Source: Proteles cristata cristata
Taxonomy: Eukaryota; Chordata; Mammalia; Carnivora; Hyaenidae
Assembly (NCBI GenBank): GCA_017311185.1
Contig: JAESUZ010003090.1
Location: 591,323 to 655,322 of the forward strand
DNA length: 64,000 bases
Direction of reading: 5' to 3'
Shown here one piece after another: positions 60,001 through 63,636 of the stretch. The first letter of the stretch is position 1; each line of letters opens with the position of its first letter. The position numbers and the translations under genes were made by a program. Below the pieces are notes generated by a model. It saw nothing but the letters and a program-made list of their open reading frames with translations, had not been told where the DNA came from and searched no databases.

Positions 60001-62227
60001 TTACTGCACTTTTGATCAGAGCTGACAAAAGCATCAGTCTTACCTGACTGCTGCTGGGCCTAGTATTCCCCCTAGTTTCTGGTCAGTGGCCTGATTAAGG
60101 GTGCAGGGATATAGGCAGGACCACCATGGAGGTGACCCCCACTGAATCCTATCTCCTTACCCCCCTCCACTTCAGACTTCCAGTCATTGTAGGATGGAGG
60201 AACCTTCTAGTTTCCCCAGCCTTGCCCCTCCACTCATGTACACCCACTCATAAGCTGCTCAGGGCCAGCCTAGGCTTTCAGAACAGTGTCTTCCACACCC
60301 AAATCATGCAAATTGGGCAGAGCTCACACTTACAGGTTCACTAAGATGAGGTGAAGAGACTTCGGTCTCATCCCCCTTCTGTTGGAGAAAGTAAACACAA
60401 GTCAGACAGCAATATGAAGAAACCATATCTCCTCTTGAAATATCCTCAAAGAAGTCCCTAACAGTGGTATAGATGTCTCCTCCTCCCAGTACCCTCATCT
60501 CAATACATCATGGAGGGCCTTACAGGAGTGAAGGAGTAAGAAGAGAGACCAGGTGGCATTGAAACCCCAGACTGGGTCCCTGTTACCTGTGGTGGTGCTC
60601 CAGGCAAAGGAGACTGTGGGCCACTGCAGGCATCCAAACCTGAAATGGTCCAGACACTAGTGAGTGATGTCCAGCACTCCAGACTGTTAGCTGACCCTTT
60701 AGCAAAAACACATCTACTTCTCCAGAATATCCTCCCTCAATTCCCTCAGGCCTGGTTACCAGTAACATCACCATTTGTTGAATATCTCCCACATGTCAGG
60801 TTCTGTGGTGAGCCCTCATTTAATCAGCATGAAAACCACATGCAGAAATCAAGTCAGAGGGAAAGCAAGGTCACGTATTCAGGAAGTACCATCACTGGGA
60901 ATTGAACCCAGGTTGCTGGGCTGGAACCTGAGCTTGCCCTACAGCTCTGACAAGGGCATGCTGCTCTCCCTGGCACCATGCCTCTTCCCCAGCTGGTTTG
61001 TGGGCATGGCCCTATACACAGCCTAACAAAAGGGAAGAAAGCAAAAAAGAAAAGAGTGGCCCAAATAGAGGCCTTTCTAAATAAGTTCGGAGGTGATCTC
61101 TCTGCAAGTCCTCTCTTAGCAGAGAAAGCACCAGTTGTAGCCTCCTTCCCACAGCCTTGCCTCCATCCTTACCTATGTGGCCCCATCCTGGGCTAGGCCT
61201 GTCTCCCCACACTACCTCAGACCCCCAACAGAAAGTACATCCACCTCCTCAGAGGCAGCCCAGCCAGTCCTAGCTGTGAGTCCTGTGTGGAGGAGACCAA
61301 ACAGGGATCCTGACTAGAAAGCCTGCAAGATAAGAAGCATCCTGCCCAGTCCACAGGAGGGGCCCAGCTGCCACCCAAAGGGAGAAGACAGGGTAGGAGA
61401 TGTCAGGGGTTCTGGACCTCACCAGGCAGCGTAGGAACAGTAAGCGAGTTGTTTTGAGAGGATGAGGGAGAAGCTCCGGGGCTGAGGTTCAGGGAAACAG
61501 CTGTGGAGACAGACACAAACTGGCCAGCATTTGTAAAGGTTTACAACTTCAGCTAAACAAAGACATCCTTTCAGGTATTTCTGACCCCTGGGAACTAGGA
61601 TCGCTTCGTCAGGGACAGAGGCTGATTCTGGACTGCCAGAAAAGGCTCCTACCACAGGAGGACTCCATCCATGCAGGGTAGTCCAGGAGCCTGTGCACAT
61701 GGACATCACACAGGATTCAGGGAGGGGAAACCCATGCTAAATTCATGGGTATCATATGGGCTAATGTTTCTTGGTGAAACAGAAAAACACAATAGGCCTA
61801 AAATGAAAAGCAGAGTTTTCTGGGCTAAAGTTGGATCAGTATTTTAGAGCTTCTGAGACAGAGTAAGAATGTCTTCTCCTCACAAGATTCTCTCCACAGG
61901 ACTCAGTCCTCTTGGGGCCTAGAGGTCTGGGGGCAGGCAAGTCAAAGGCCACCCCTTGGAAGCAGGGCTTCTTTCTAGTACAACTGGGGCCTGGCCCTCC
62001 CTATCCCCCACGCCACCTTGGAGGTGCTCAGAGCAGCCACCTGGGCATCCTACCTGACAGGGAGTCTCCGGGGCTGCTCTTGGACTTCCTCCCGCGGCGG
62101 GTCAGGAATCGTTCACTCACTAACTTGGCTTCTTCCAGCAGCGCCAGGTTTTTCTTCTTATCCTCCTCTGAGATGCTGATATCTGGCAGCTGGTCATGTA
62201 CTAGGTCAATAACGTGTCCTGCAGGAT
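5773..62227 (-). CDS. IRAG1: IRAG1 (MRVI1), 17 coding exons, 5' partial
   Basis: Spliced coding sequence: complement of 62054-62227, 61423-61500, 60587-60639, 60334-60378, 58572-59189, 56659-56737, 46995-47118, 40591-40621, 37882-38022, 37261-37392, 34945-35086, 29267-29316, 28629-28736, 26418-26482, 12413-12532, 10919-11053 and 5773-6016. The exons total 2339 bases, all AG/GT bounded and phase-consistent, giving 779 residues (the first codon is split with an upstream exon) plus TGA/TAA-type stop. Known role of the family: IRAG1 sits on the ER/sarcoplasmic membrane, binds the IP3 receptor and cGMP-dependent protein kinase I-beta, and when phosphorylated lowers IP3-evoked calcium release in smooth muscle and platelets. 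Seen here: basic N-proximal segment, Ser/Pro-rich linkers, coiled-coil middle (about residues 404-535), Arg-rich kinase motifs (545-564), acidic stretch (about 670-695) and C-terminal membrane helix (721-739). The N-terminal exons lie outside the window; human IRAG1 is, from memory, just under or about 900 residues. Identification is from recalled resemblance to human IRAG1, not a search. Confidence 0.93.
6151..6172. repeat. (CATA)n microsatellite
   Basis: Five tandem CATA units just upstream of the last IRAG1 exon, in the intron. Confidence 0.85.
8629..8820. mobile_element. Tigger-like non-autonomous DNA transposon (MITE)
   Basis: The left end (AATTAATCCTTGAATAACCCAA) and right end (TTGTTCAAGGGTCAACTG) are imperfect inverted copies; the interior has GTTTGAACCGTATGGGTCCACC. 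The copy at 27121-27448 is the same family. No transposase frame. Confidence 0.75.
10919..11053 (-). CDS. IRAG1: IRAG1 coding exon P, glutamate-rich
   Basis: 135 bases; acceptor TTTTTGCCCTGCAG. Encodes [15 protein letters not shown] followed by a long Glu-rich stretch ([20 protein letters not shown], then EEEEQNQRS). The donor is AG|GTTGGA, a weak 5' splice site (T at +3, G at +4), yet it is the only GT nearby and splicing there gives the RSS-KLEEL join known from human IRAG1. Purine-rich repetitive coding sequence here may vary in length between individuals. Confidence 0.91.
12413..12532 (-). CDS. IRAG1: IRAG1 coding exon O
   Basis: 120 bases; acceptor TTCTCACTAG, donor GG|GTGAGT. Completes an Asn codon, then [35 protein letters not shown] and AYNK, ending on two bases of a Gly codon. 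Acidic/helical second half leads into the glutamate-rich next exon. Forward-strand frames at 12382-12619 are shadows of this exon. Confidence 0.92.
12845..14245 (+). repeat. Long ancient interspersed repeat copy (~1.4 kb)
   Basis: A continuous stretch of old repeat: TCATTCATTTAAGTGTCTACTGAGTACTG at the start, then ACTTCTCTGAGGTGATGTAG, AAGTGGAAATGTCAAGTAGGTAGTTGG, GGAGACTGAGCAGTAGC and AGGTAGGAGGAAACCAGGAGAG in the order known from a widespread mammalian repeat. No frame of its own survives. I am sure that it is repeat-like, less sure of the family (an old LINE such as L2-type is my guess). Confidence 0.5.
14835..15012 (+). repeat. MIR relic
   Basis: GTGTAGTGTAGAGGAAAAGAACC, GGGTTCAAATTCCAGCTC, and CCTCAACTGTAAAATGAGGATAAT follow the MIR order. 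Directly followed by a SINE insertion. Confidence 0.65.
15014..15214 (+). mobile_element. CAN-SINE, diverged copy
   Basis: Starts GGAGACACCTGGCTCAGTCAG, shows the GGGCTCTGCACTGAC block, CT-rich region and AAATAAATAAACAGACATTAAA tail. Target-site duplication GAAATA(T/C)AAG at 15004-15013 and 15215-15224. More diverged than the neighbouring copy at 15371. Confidence 0.88.
15371..15583 (+). mobile_element. CAN-SINE, young copy
   Basis: Complete element: GGGGCGCCTGGGTGGCTTAG head, GGTTCGAGCCCCGCGTCGGG B-box region, (CT)n, AAATAAATAAAAATATTAAA tail. Flanked by a perfect 19-base duplication AAAAATATCCAAGCTGATA at 15351-15369 and 15584-15602. Confidence 0.96.
15876..16110 (-). repeat. MIR relic
   Basis: Reverse MIR phrases: CTCTCACTTGACCCTCCCAAT, GAGGAAACCAAGGCTCAGAGAACTT, CCAAGATTACACAACCAG and GCTTGAATTTGACC. 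Confidence 0.6.
16281..17098 (+). mobile_element. L1 ORF2 middle fragment (displaced)
   Basis: Translates to an L1 ORF2 stretch downstream of the RT catalytic core: [30 protein letters not shown], then after one stop [37 protein letters not shown] and KIKSFCTG. In a normal L1 this segment follows the RT core, yet here it stands before the ORF1/ORF2 N-terminal part. A stop at about 16549 and another near 16587 break the frame; it is dead. Confidence 0.88.
17099..20177 (+). mobile_element. L1 5' half: ORF1 and ORF2 N-terminal part, degenerate
   Basis: ORF1 begins near 17151 ([14 protein letters not shown]), runs through a long coiled coil (to about 17600), is frameshifted, and ends with the C-terminal domain ([17 protein letters not shown], about 17930). 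ORF2 starts near 18098 with the endonuclease ([39 protein letters not shown] motifs), then several frameshifts and stops, and the first part of RT ([31 protein letters not shown]). It breaks off at 20177 before the RT catalytic Asp-Asp motif. A SINE interrupts it at 19438-19672. Confidence 0.92.
19438..19672 (+). mobile_element. CAN-SINE nested in L1 ORF2
   Basis: Complete young SINE (GGGGCGCCTGGGTGGCTTAGTC to (A)n) with a 16-base target duplication AAGAAATAGAAAATCT at 19422-19437 and 19673-19688. Removing it restores continuous L1 sequence (GAAGAAATAGAAAATCTGAACAG), so it landed in the L1 after that copy was in place. Confidence 0.96.
20178..20876 (-). mobile_element. 5'-truncated L1 3' end, inverted arm
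   Basis: Reverse-oriented L1 end: poly-T and ACAAATAGTTTATTGTCAAATTAGTTTCC at the low end, ORF2 C-terminal frame on the minus strand ([47 protein letters not shown]). It interrupts the L1 sequence that ends [11 protein letters not shown]. Forms an inverted repeat with 20944-21620. Confidence 0.92.
20877..21660 (+). mobile_element. L1 3' end, forward arm
   Basis: Forward L1 3' part starting GGGAAATACAAATCAAAACC, then [20 protein letters not shown] and [19 protein letters not shown], 3' UTR, the end CAACTTGACAATAAACTATG, a CATA microsatellite at 21624-21652 and an A tract to about 21680. May be the true 3' end of the L1 of 17099-20177, with the internal segment deleted, or a separate insertion. 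Confidence 0.9.
21624..21652. repeat. (CATA)n microsatellite in L1 tail
   Basis: ATACATACATACATACATACATACA within the A-rich tail; probably length-variable. Confidence 0.9.
21975..22270. repeat. L2-like relic
   Basis: ACCTTCTCCTCTGTGGAAGCTTTACC and GTGCTTAACATACAGTAAGTGCC...TGTTTGTTGAGTTA follow the layout of an L2 3' end. Confidence 0.45.
23245..23430 (+). repeat. MIR relic
   Basis: GAGCATGAGTTCTG, CACATCTATAAAATAGGGATATTAATAGTA, CCTACCTCATGGGTGTATTG and GATTAAATGAGATCAATAATG; the whole MIR order is visible. Confidence 0.75.
24071..24103 (-). mobile_element. Minimal L1 3' end (about 30 bases)
   Basis: ACAAATAGTTTATTGTCAAGTTGGT next to a T run and a TTTC microsatellite; an extremely 5'-truncated L1 insertion, with ATCATCTTTC-like sequence on both sides as a possible target duplication. 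Confidence 0.65.
26418..26482 (-). CDS. IRAG1: IRAG1 65-base exon N
   Basis: Acceptor TTTTTCATTCAG, strong donor AA|GTAAGT. Encodes [21 protein letters not shown] plus two bases of an Asn codon; too short to appear as an independent open frame. Sequence and phase fit the IRAG1 segment between the Ser/Pro-rich end of the previous exon and [11 protein letters not shown] of the next. The downstream intron is 13.9 kb and carries the L1 cluster. Confidence 0.91.
26952..27100. mobile_element. MER5-like hAT element relic
   Basis: GGTTTTCAATTCTGGCTGTACCTTAGAATCACCTGGGGGAG followed by TACTGATCCAATTCAGAATC and GTGATTTTAATGC is the MER5A-type pattern of non-autonomous hAT-Charlie elements. Confidence 0.7.
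27121..27448. mobile_element. Tigger-like MITE, fuller copy
   Basis: Left end CAGTTGACCCTTAAACAACATGG and right end CATTGTTCACGAGTCAACTG are inverted repeats; interior carries AGTACAGTAACATAAACG and AATACAGTATATAATACATATAACATGCAG. Same family as 8629-8820. Flanking TA fits Tc1/mariner-type insertion. Confidence 0.8.
28205..28400 (+). repeat. MIR relic
   Basis: GTTTAAGAACTCAGGCCCTGGAATCAGAAAGCCTAGGGTTAAA resembles the MIR 5' half. Confidence 0.5.
28629..28736 (-). CDS. IRAG1: IRAG1 coding exon M with RRRVS kinase site
   Basis: 108 bases, phase 0-0; acceptor CTTCCCACAG, donor CTG|GTGAGT. Encodes [19 protein letters not shown] and then a Ser/Pro-rich end ([17 protein letters not shown]). RRRVS is a textbook cGMP/cAMP-kinase consensus; the Ser is residue 564 of the visible protein. 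In the IRAG literature one serine in the C-terminal half (Ser696 in bovine numbering) is needed for cGMP suppression of calcium release, and this motif is the likely equivalent, though I cannot align it here. Being frame-neutral, the exon could be skipped. Confidence 0.93.
29267..29316 (-). CDS. IRAG1: IRAG1 50-base exon L
   Basis: Acceptor TTGCTGCAG, donor AAG|GTATGC. It completes a Glu codon and encodes [16 protein letters not shown]. The RTARSMS stretch is a basic-residue/serine motif of the type used by cyclic-nucleotide-dependent kinases. Followed by a 530-base intron and then the exon with the RRRVS motif. Confidence 0.92.
30173..30371 (-). mobile_element. CAN-SINE, older copy
   Basis: Reverse element: TTATTTATTTACTTACTTACTTATGAGAGAGAGAGC, AGCACAGAGCCTGATGTGGGG, GACTGAGCCACCCAGGCACCC. 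Flanks ACATATTATGTG and TCATATTACATG are a degraded target duplication. Confidence 0.88.
31310..31690 (+). repeat. Ancient repeat relic related to 1315-1560
   Basis: AACAACCCCCAAGTCTTAGTGGCTTATAACAATAAAGC, CAGAGTTGGCAGCAGGC and AGATCACATGCCATTCACC read as one old repeat. Family uncertain. Confidence 0.4.
33960..34660. repeat. L2 relic
   Basis: GTGCCTCCTCATTGCCTTAAGGAC, GCACATGCTGTTTCCTCTACCTGGAAG and ACCTGGACTATTGCAATAGCA are classic diverged L2 phrases; two adjacent blocks are present, in different order, around an A tract. Confidence 0.6.
34945..35086 (-). CDS. IRAG1: IRAG1 coding exon K, coiled coil end
   Basis: 142 bases; acceptor CTTCCCTACAG, donor G|GTAAGA. Begins [18 protein letters not shown], continues [18 protein letters not shown] and ends [11 protein letters not shown] plus the first base of a Glu codon. 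Strongly charged, helical, and essentially identical in character to human IRAG1. This closes the coiled-coil region before the Arg-rich kinase motifs. Confidence 0.94.
35570..35670 (+). mobile_element. Short tRNA-like CAN-SINE subtype
   Basis: GGGCTCAGTTGGTAGAGTATGCAACTCTCGATCTCGAGATTGTGAGTTCAAGTTCC keeps a tRNA-like D arm, anticodon arm and T arm; then GGGGTGGAGCCTAC and an A-rich tail. An older SINE subtype without the CT-rich region. Not a functional tRNA gene. Confidence 0.75.
35775..36100. repeat. Ancient repeat relic (as 12845-14245 family)
   Basis: GAAGGATCTGGAAGGCAAGACTAAGGAATTTGGGCTTT and GGGAGTGACATAGCTC are phrases of the same old repeat. Confidence 0.4.
36480..36600 (-). repeat. 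MIR relic
   Basis: GCTTTGCAAGTATTACAGTAACCCTATGTGGCAGATACTG then GAGATCACACAGTGAATCC; reverse MIR. Confidence 0.55.
36690..36880 (+). repeat. MIR relic
   Basis: CTTGGCTTGCATTCCAGCTCTGCCATTCACTGGTG then CTTCATATTTTCATTGGTGGGG; forward MIR pattern. Confidence 0.5.
37261..37392 (-). CDS. IRAG1: IRAG1 coding exon J, coiled coil
   Basis: 132 bases, phase 0-0; acceptor CTCACTTCCCAG, donor CAG|GTAAGC. Encodes [20 protein letters not shown], then a Leu/Ala/Arg-rich helix ([20 protein letters not shown]) ending AVRQ. A second AG nine bases further in (TCCTCAG) is an alternative acceptor of the NAGNAG-like kind in principle, but the upstream one matches the human protein. Confidence 0.93.
37882..38022 (-). 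CDS. IRAG1: IRAG1 coding exon I, coiled coil
   Basis: 141 bases, phase 0-0; acceptor TGTTCCCAACAG, donor ACG|GTAATT. The 47 codons begin [18 protein letters not shown] and run through a charged heptad-like helix ([27 protein letters not shown]). This is the start of the coiled-coil part of IRAG1, the region thought to mediate association with the IP3 receptor and self-association; that role is inferred from the family. Very close match to human IRAG1 as remembered. Confidence 0.94.
38884..39110 (-). repeat. MIR relic
   Basis: TTGGGCATCTACTATATGCTAGCAC, CTCATTTAGCACCACAAAAAG, GAGACTGAGACCAGAGAGG, and AGCCAGGATTCAACC in reverse-MIR order; nearly full length. Confidence 0.75.
40093..40313 (-). 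mobile_element. CAN-SINE
   Basis: Reverse element with full head GGGGCACCTGGGG- complement at 40313 and TTTTATTTATTTCTGAGAGAG tail side. Target duplication ATCTAAGT(A/C)ATACTT at 40078-40092 and 40314-40328. Lies about 280 bases downstream (transcript sense) of the 31-base IRAG1 exon. Confidence 0.92.
40591..40621 (-). CDS. IRAG1: IRAG1 31-base micro-exon H
   Basis: A very small exon: acceptor CTTTTTCACAG, strong donor GAG|GTAAGT. It supplies the last base of a Ser codon and ten codons ([10 protein letters not shown]), ending on a codon boundary. Sequence matches human IRAG1 between the basic helix and the coiled coil, and both phases fit the neighbours. Skipping it would shift the frame (31 is not a multiple of 3). 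A CAN-SINE in the same sense as the gene ends about 280 bases downstream in the intron. Confidence 0.9.
40830..40930 (+). repeat. MIR relic
   Basis: CAACTGTCTGTGACTTTGGGAAAG and CTCATTTGTAAAATGGGAATAATATCTACT; passes into an ATGT-rich microsatellite. Confidence 0.55.
40950..41090. repeat. Interrupted (GTAT)/(TATG) microsatellite
   Basis: About 140 bases of ATGTATATACATACATAATGTATGTATGTGTGTATAAATG-type sequence with TG and CATA blocks; likely polymorphic. Confidence 0.85.
43352..43558 (+). mobile_element. CAN-SINE inside old L1
   Basis: Forward element GGGGCACCTGGGTGGCTCAGTTGG to AAAAAAAATAAAAATAAAAAA. Flanks AGTATCTTTTA and GGTTATCTTTTT suggest a diverged target duplication. Confidence 0.9.
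43593..43830 (-). mobile_element. CAN-SINE inside old L1, opposite orientation
   Basis: Reverse element ending CACCCAGGTGCCCC; target duplication TAGAGTTCTTT at 43582-43592 and 43831-43841. It lies only about 35 bases from the forward SINE, so the pair forms a potential hairpin. Confidence 0.93.
44250..46421 (-). other. IRAG1 intron, mixed
   Basis: 2.2 kb without coding signal. An L2-like tail is suggested at about 44430-44570 (GATGTAAGTGCCATGAGAACAAGGACTGTG) and a MIR-like stretch at about 45320-45450. The L1 end at 46050 is listed separately. Confidence 0.5.
46050..46108 (-). mobile_element. Short 5'-truncated L1 3' end
   Basis: TTTTTTTATAGTTTATTGTCAAGTTGGTTTCCATATAAC then ACCCAATGTTCATCCCAACAAATGCCC; a reverse L1 end of about 60 bases. 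Confidence 0.85.
46422..46640 (+). mobile_element. CAN-SINE
   Basis: GGGGCGCCTGGGTGGCTTAATTGG head to A15 tail. Target duplication GAAACT(A/G)TGTCTCCTG at 46406-46421 and 46641-46656 (15 of 16 identical). Confidence 0.95.
46748..46821 (-). mobile_element. 74-base L1 3' end with perfect duplication
   Basis: Poly-T, ACAAATAGTTTATTGTCAAATTAG and CACATAACACCCAGTGCTCATCCCCACAAGTG form a very short reverse L1 end. A 19-base duplication CATGGCTTTTTATTATTAT flanks it (46729-46747 and 46822-46840). Carries AATAAA on the minus strand at 46770-46775, in the sense of IRAG1. Confidence 0.93.
46995..47118 (-). CDS. IRAG1: IRAG1 coding exon G
   Basis: A 124-base exon interrupted in no frame but lacking a Met start, so it does not stand out as an open frame. 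Acceptor TTTTTCCCCAG, donor AG|GTAAAA. It completes a Gly codon, gives 40 codons including [17 protein letters not shown] and [18 protein letters not shown], and ends on two bases of a Ser codon. The acidic run followed by a basic-amphipathic helix matches IRAG1. A short L1 3' end carrying a sense AATAAA lies about 175 bases into the following intron. Confidence 0.91.
47220..47350 (-). repeat. MIR relic
   Basis: TCATCTCATTTTACAGGTAGGTAAGCCAAGACTCAGCAAGGTTAC, reverse MIR pattern, 100 bases upstream of an IRAG1 exon. Confidence 0.6.
49880..50650 (+). repeat. HAL1/old L1 ORF1-like relic
   Basis: AT-rich text that reads like an old ORF1: TACAGATTATGGTGTCTCTGAAC, AAATTTGCAGATTGAAAGAG-like and CATGTAAAGGAG phrases are typical of HAL1 or old L1 ORF1. 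Frames are broken. Boundaries are approximate. Confidence 0.45.
50825..50950 (-). repeat. MIR relic
   Basis: TTATACCTATTTTATAGATGAGCAAACTGAG and CTTGCCCAACACTATGAAACTAG, then CTCTTAACCACC; reverse MIR. Confidence 0.7.
51191..51403 (-). mobile_element. CAN-SINE, young copy
   Basis: Reverse element ending CTAAGCCACCCAGGTGCCCC. Target duplication TAAA(T/C)TGATTTAGTTTTTT at 51172-51190 and 51404-51422. Confidence 0.95.
51470..51735 (+). repeat. Old L1/HAL1 3' relic
   Basis: CTTTTGATCAAGAAATTCCACTTCTAAG, AGAATGTTCGTTATAACATTGTTTACAATAG and CCATAGAATATTACAAAGCAGTTAAAAA follow the layout of an old L1 3' end. Confidence 0.65.
52855..53050 (+). repeat. MIR relic
   Basis: GGTCAAGAGCTTTTGGTCTTGG, TTTCCTCATTTGTAAAATGGG and CTACCTCTTAGGATTGCTGTGAAC follow the MIR order. 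Confidence 0.75.
53300..53514 (-). mobile_element. CAN-SINE with internal duplication
   Basis: Reverse element, with an 18-base target duplication GAGAATGTCAAGTCTTTT at 53282-53299 and 53515-53532. Near its head the sequence GAAAGTCG is repeated in tandem (AAGCGAAAGTCGGAAAGTCGGACG), which the other copies lack. Confidence 0.95.
54098..54114. repeat. (AT)n microsatellite
   Basis: ATATATATATATATATAT run. Confidence 0.8.
54285..54507 (+). mobile_element. CAN-SINE
   Basis: GGGGTGCCTGGGTGGCTTAGTTGG head to AAATAAATAAAACATTAAAAATAAAA tail. Target duplication AAAATAGATTTTCT/AAAATAGATTTGCT at about 54271-54284 and 54508-54522. Confidence 0.93.
54690..55090 (+). repeat. Old L1 ORF2 endonuclease relic
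   Basis: Translates to the endonuclease part of L1 ORF2: [17 protein letters not shown], then [15 protein letters not shown], then KLEINYKKK. Diverged, truncated on both sides. Similar in position to the piece at 18430-18790. Confidence 0.75.
55440..55760 (+). repeat. Old LINE relic (L1M/HAL1-like)
   Basis: AT-rich text with GTTTAAAGTAGGGTGGTTAATCATAGTTAAAGGAACTG and GTACCCAACAATAGATACATCAATAC, similar to an old L1 3' end. Weak. Confidence 0.4.
56659..56737 (-). CDS. IRAG1: IRAG1 coding exon F
   Basis: Acceptor is TTTTCCTAAAAAG, which has an unusual A-rich stretch between the pyrimidine tract and the AG; donor is G|GTAGGT. Encodes 26 codons ([26 protein letters not shown]) plus the first base of a Gly codon. 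It joins in frame to the KLRE end of the large exon. Charged and helical in character. The intron downstream is 9.5 kb. Confidence 0.92.
56738..58571 (-). other. IRAG1 intron, no feature seen
   Basis: 1.8 kb between exon E and exon F. Open frames on either strand are short and match nothing. Phase of the flanking exons is complete without any exon here. Confidence 0.6.
58572..59189 (-). CDS. IRAG1: IRAG1 large coding exon E (206 codons)
   Basis: The largest coding exon, 618 bases, phase 0 at both ends; acceptor CTCTTTCAG, donor GAG|GTGGGT. It encodes residues 118-323 of the visible protein. The start is basic ([12 protein letters not shown]), the middle is Ser/Pro/Gly-rich and poorly conserved in character, and the end is charged and well matched to IRAG1 ([39 protein letters not shown]). 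Several Ser/Pro motifs occur but no recognised enzymatic domain. Long open frames on the opposite strand (58630-58977, 58640-58906) are GC-driven shadows. Confidence 0.94.
60334..60378 (-). CDS. IRAG1: IRAG1 coding exon D, 45 bases
   Basis: A 45-base exon with acceptor TCTCCAACAG and strong donor CCT|GTAAGT, phase 0 at both ends, encoding [15 protein letters not shown]. Because it is symmetric (15 codons, phase 0-0), it could be skipped without breaking the frame; whether it is alternatively spliced cannot be told from sequence. The intron to the upstream exon is only 208 bases. Confidence 0.87.
60587..60639 (-). CDS. IRAG1: IRAG1 coding exon C, short Pro-rich
   Basis: A 53-base exon too short to show as a long open frame. 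Acceptor CATTTCAG, donor CAG|GTAACA. It completes a Gly codon and encodes 17 residues ([17 protein letters not shown]), ending on a codon boundary. Sequence resembles the human IRAG1 segment between the Ser-rich and the Gln-Lys-Gly-Asp segments. Confidence 0.87.
60730..60950 (-). repeat. MIR relic
   Basis: TTTGTTGAATATCTCCCACATGTCAGG, CATTTAATCAGCATGAAAACC and ATCACTGGGAATTGAACCCAGG in reverse-MIR order, in the intron between coding exons B and C. Confidence 0.65.
61423..61500 (-). CDS. IRAG1: IRAG1 coding exon B, Ser/Pro-rich linker
   Basis: Acceptor TCCACAG, donor G|GTGAGG. The exon completes the Ala codon begun in the upstream exon, gives 25 codons and ends on the first base of a Gly codon. 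The peptide is rich in Ser, Asn and Pro ([14 protein letters not shown], then [10 protein letters not shown]), which suggests a flexible linker with no fold of its own. Phase matches both neighbours exactly, which is the main proof that it is a real exon. A second, out-of-frame reading exists on the same strand and is a shadow. Confidence 0.88.
62054..62227 (-). CDS. IRAG1: IRAG1 coding exon A (first in window)
   Basis: Acceptor is a pyrimidine-rich tract ending CCCATTGTAG; donor is G|GTAGGA. The exon starts with the last two bases of a split Asp codon and ends with the first base of an Ala codon; 57 whole codons lie between. It holds an acidic run ([10 protein letters not shown]), a leucine-rich helix (NLALLEEAK) and a basic tail ([10 protein letters not shown] followed by SSPGDS). 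In IRAG1 the basic/helical N-proximal region is the reported contact for the leucine zipper of cGMP kinase I-beta, so this exon is a good candidate for that docking site; that assignment is inferred. The open frame runs into the intron for a few codons (to an ATG at 62255), but the strong acceptor argues that the exon begins at 62227. Confidence 0.9.
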
Positions 62228-63621
62228 CTACAATGGGAGGGTGAACGTGAGGCAAGAGCCATGGAATCCTTGGGCCCCCTAATACCTCAGCCCAGGGAAC
62301 CTACCCAGATTGGACAGCCAGCAAAATGTTGGCCCAGTGTGAGGCCAGGAAGACAGATACGGCCGCCTTAGACAGATAGGGCTGCCTGTAGCCTGTGGTT
62401 GTGGCAAGTCCTCTGTAACAAACGGTCCCAGGTTCCACCTAGGTTTCCAGAACTGTCCTAAACCCTGCCATTAGGGAAAGCCATCATGAGTTCTACCTCC
62501 ATGCTGTTTCCCTAGTGTGTTTTTCTTTCAGGTCTATTTCTTCAACAACTAGTGAGCTTAAGATGTGTGGATAAAGGAAGCCCTCCAAAGATCATGGTCA
62601 CCTTCCCTCCCTTCTTTCCTCTACTCACACTGTCTACCTCCATCCTTCTCCAAAAATGCCTCTTCTCCAACAGCCCTTCTCTGGATGAATGACACTGCTT
62701 TACCCAGCTGCTCAGAAACATGGGAGTCACTCAACTCTCCCTCTTCAGTCTCTTCATGTCCCATCCATTGATCATCAAGTCCTGATCATCATTTACCTCA
62801 TAAATATCTCTTAGAAATTGTGCCTCCTCTCCATTCTTGTTTCTTAGATCTTACCTGCATAATTACAACAGCCACTTCCTAAGTGCTTTACCTTCAGGCT
62901 ATCCCCTTCATCCCATCTTCTACTGCCTATCAGAATGACTTCCCTAAGAGCCATAACTGACCTTACAGTTCTCCTGTCTTACCACATCAGGATTCCTCAT
63001 GGTCCCTTGTCATGTGCAAAGGCCAAACTTGGCCCAGCACTTTTGCCCATCCCACATACTTCTCCTAAGCCCCCTGCTCTACCCCTTGGTGATGAACGGC
63101 TCTCATTGTGCCTCTCCAGCCTCCCTTCCCCCTTCCCCCTTCTTCTGGTTGTAGCTCCTCAGTTTGCATTGGATGGTACTTCTCTGAGTATCAGTTATGT
63201 TACTTAGGAAGAAGCTAAACTCTATTCTCCAACCCCTCCCCCCCCACCCCAGCCTTGGCTAGTCAATGAGTTCAATCTCCATAGTGATTGGCTCAGGGAA
63301 GGCCATGGGAGGCCAAGAAGAGGCAAGTTTTGTAATTGTTGAGTATACAGGAAAAGCCACTGTATTTCCACTGATGAGACATAGCCTAAAAATGCTGGTA
63401 GCCATTTGCAGGGAAAAAAAAAAAAAAAAAAAGCAAATACATGAAACTTGAGAGATGGGATAAACCAATTACTAATGACCCAGCTTGAGCACCTGGATTC
63501 AGTATTCTAGAAACCACAAGACCTGGCTTTTATTTATTTGTATGTATGTATGTATGTATGAATGAGTGTATTATGTATGTATTTTTGGTGTAAGAGAGTT
63601 TGAGTTAGGTTTCTAGCATTT
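62228..63621 (-). other. IRAG1 intron with L2-like relic
   Basis: No further IRAG1 coding exon was recognised upstream of 62227 within the window. 62760-63200 looks like an L2 relic (CAGGATTCCTCATGGTCCC, CAAAGGCCAAACTTGGCCC). A C-rich tract occurs at about 63235-63250 and an A20 run at 63416. Confidence 0.5.
63536..63580. repeat. (GTAT)n microsatellite
   Basis: TGTATGTATGTATGTATGTATGAATG and a further ATGTATGTAT block. Confidence 0.85.
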
Positions 63622-63636
63622 GAAAGAGCCCTGACC

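Noticed and set aside
62228..62255. ATG at 62255 as an IRAG1 start in the window
   Set aside because: The ATG and the following codons lie in the pyrimidine-rich acceptor region; the AG at 62228 and phase of the exon fit an internal exon. The short in-frame extension is probably chance.
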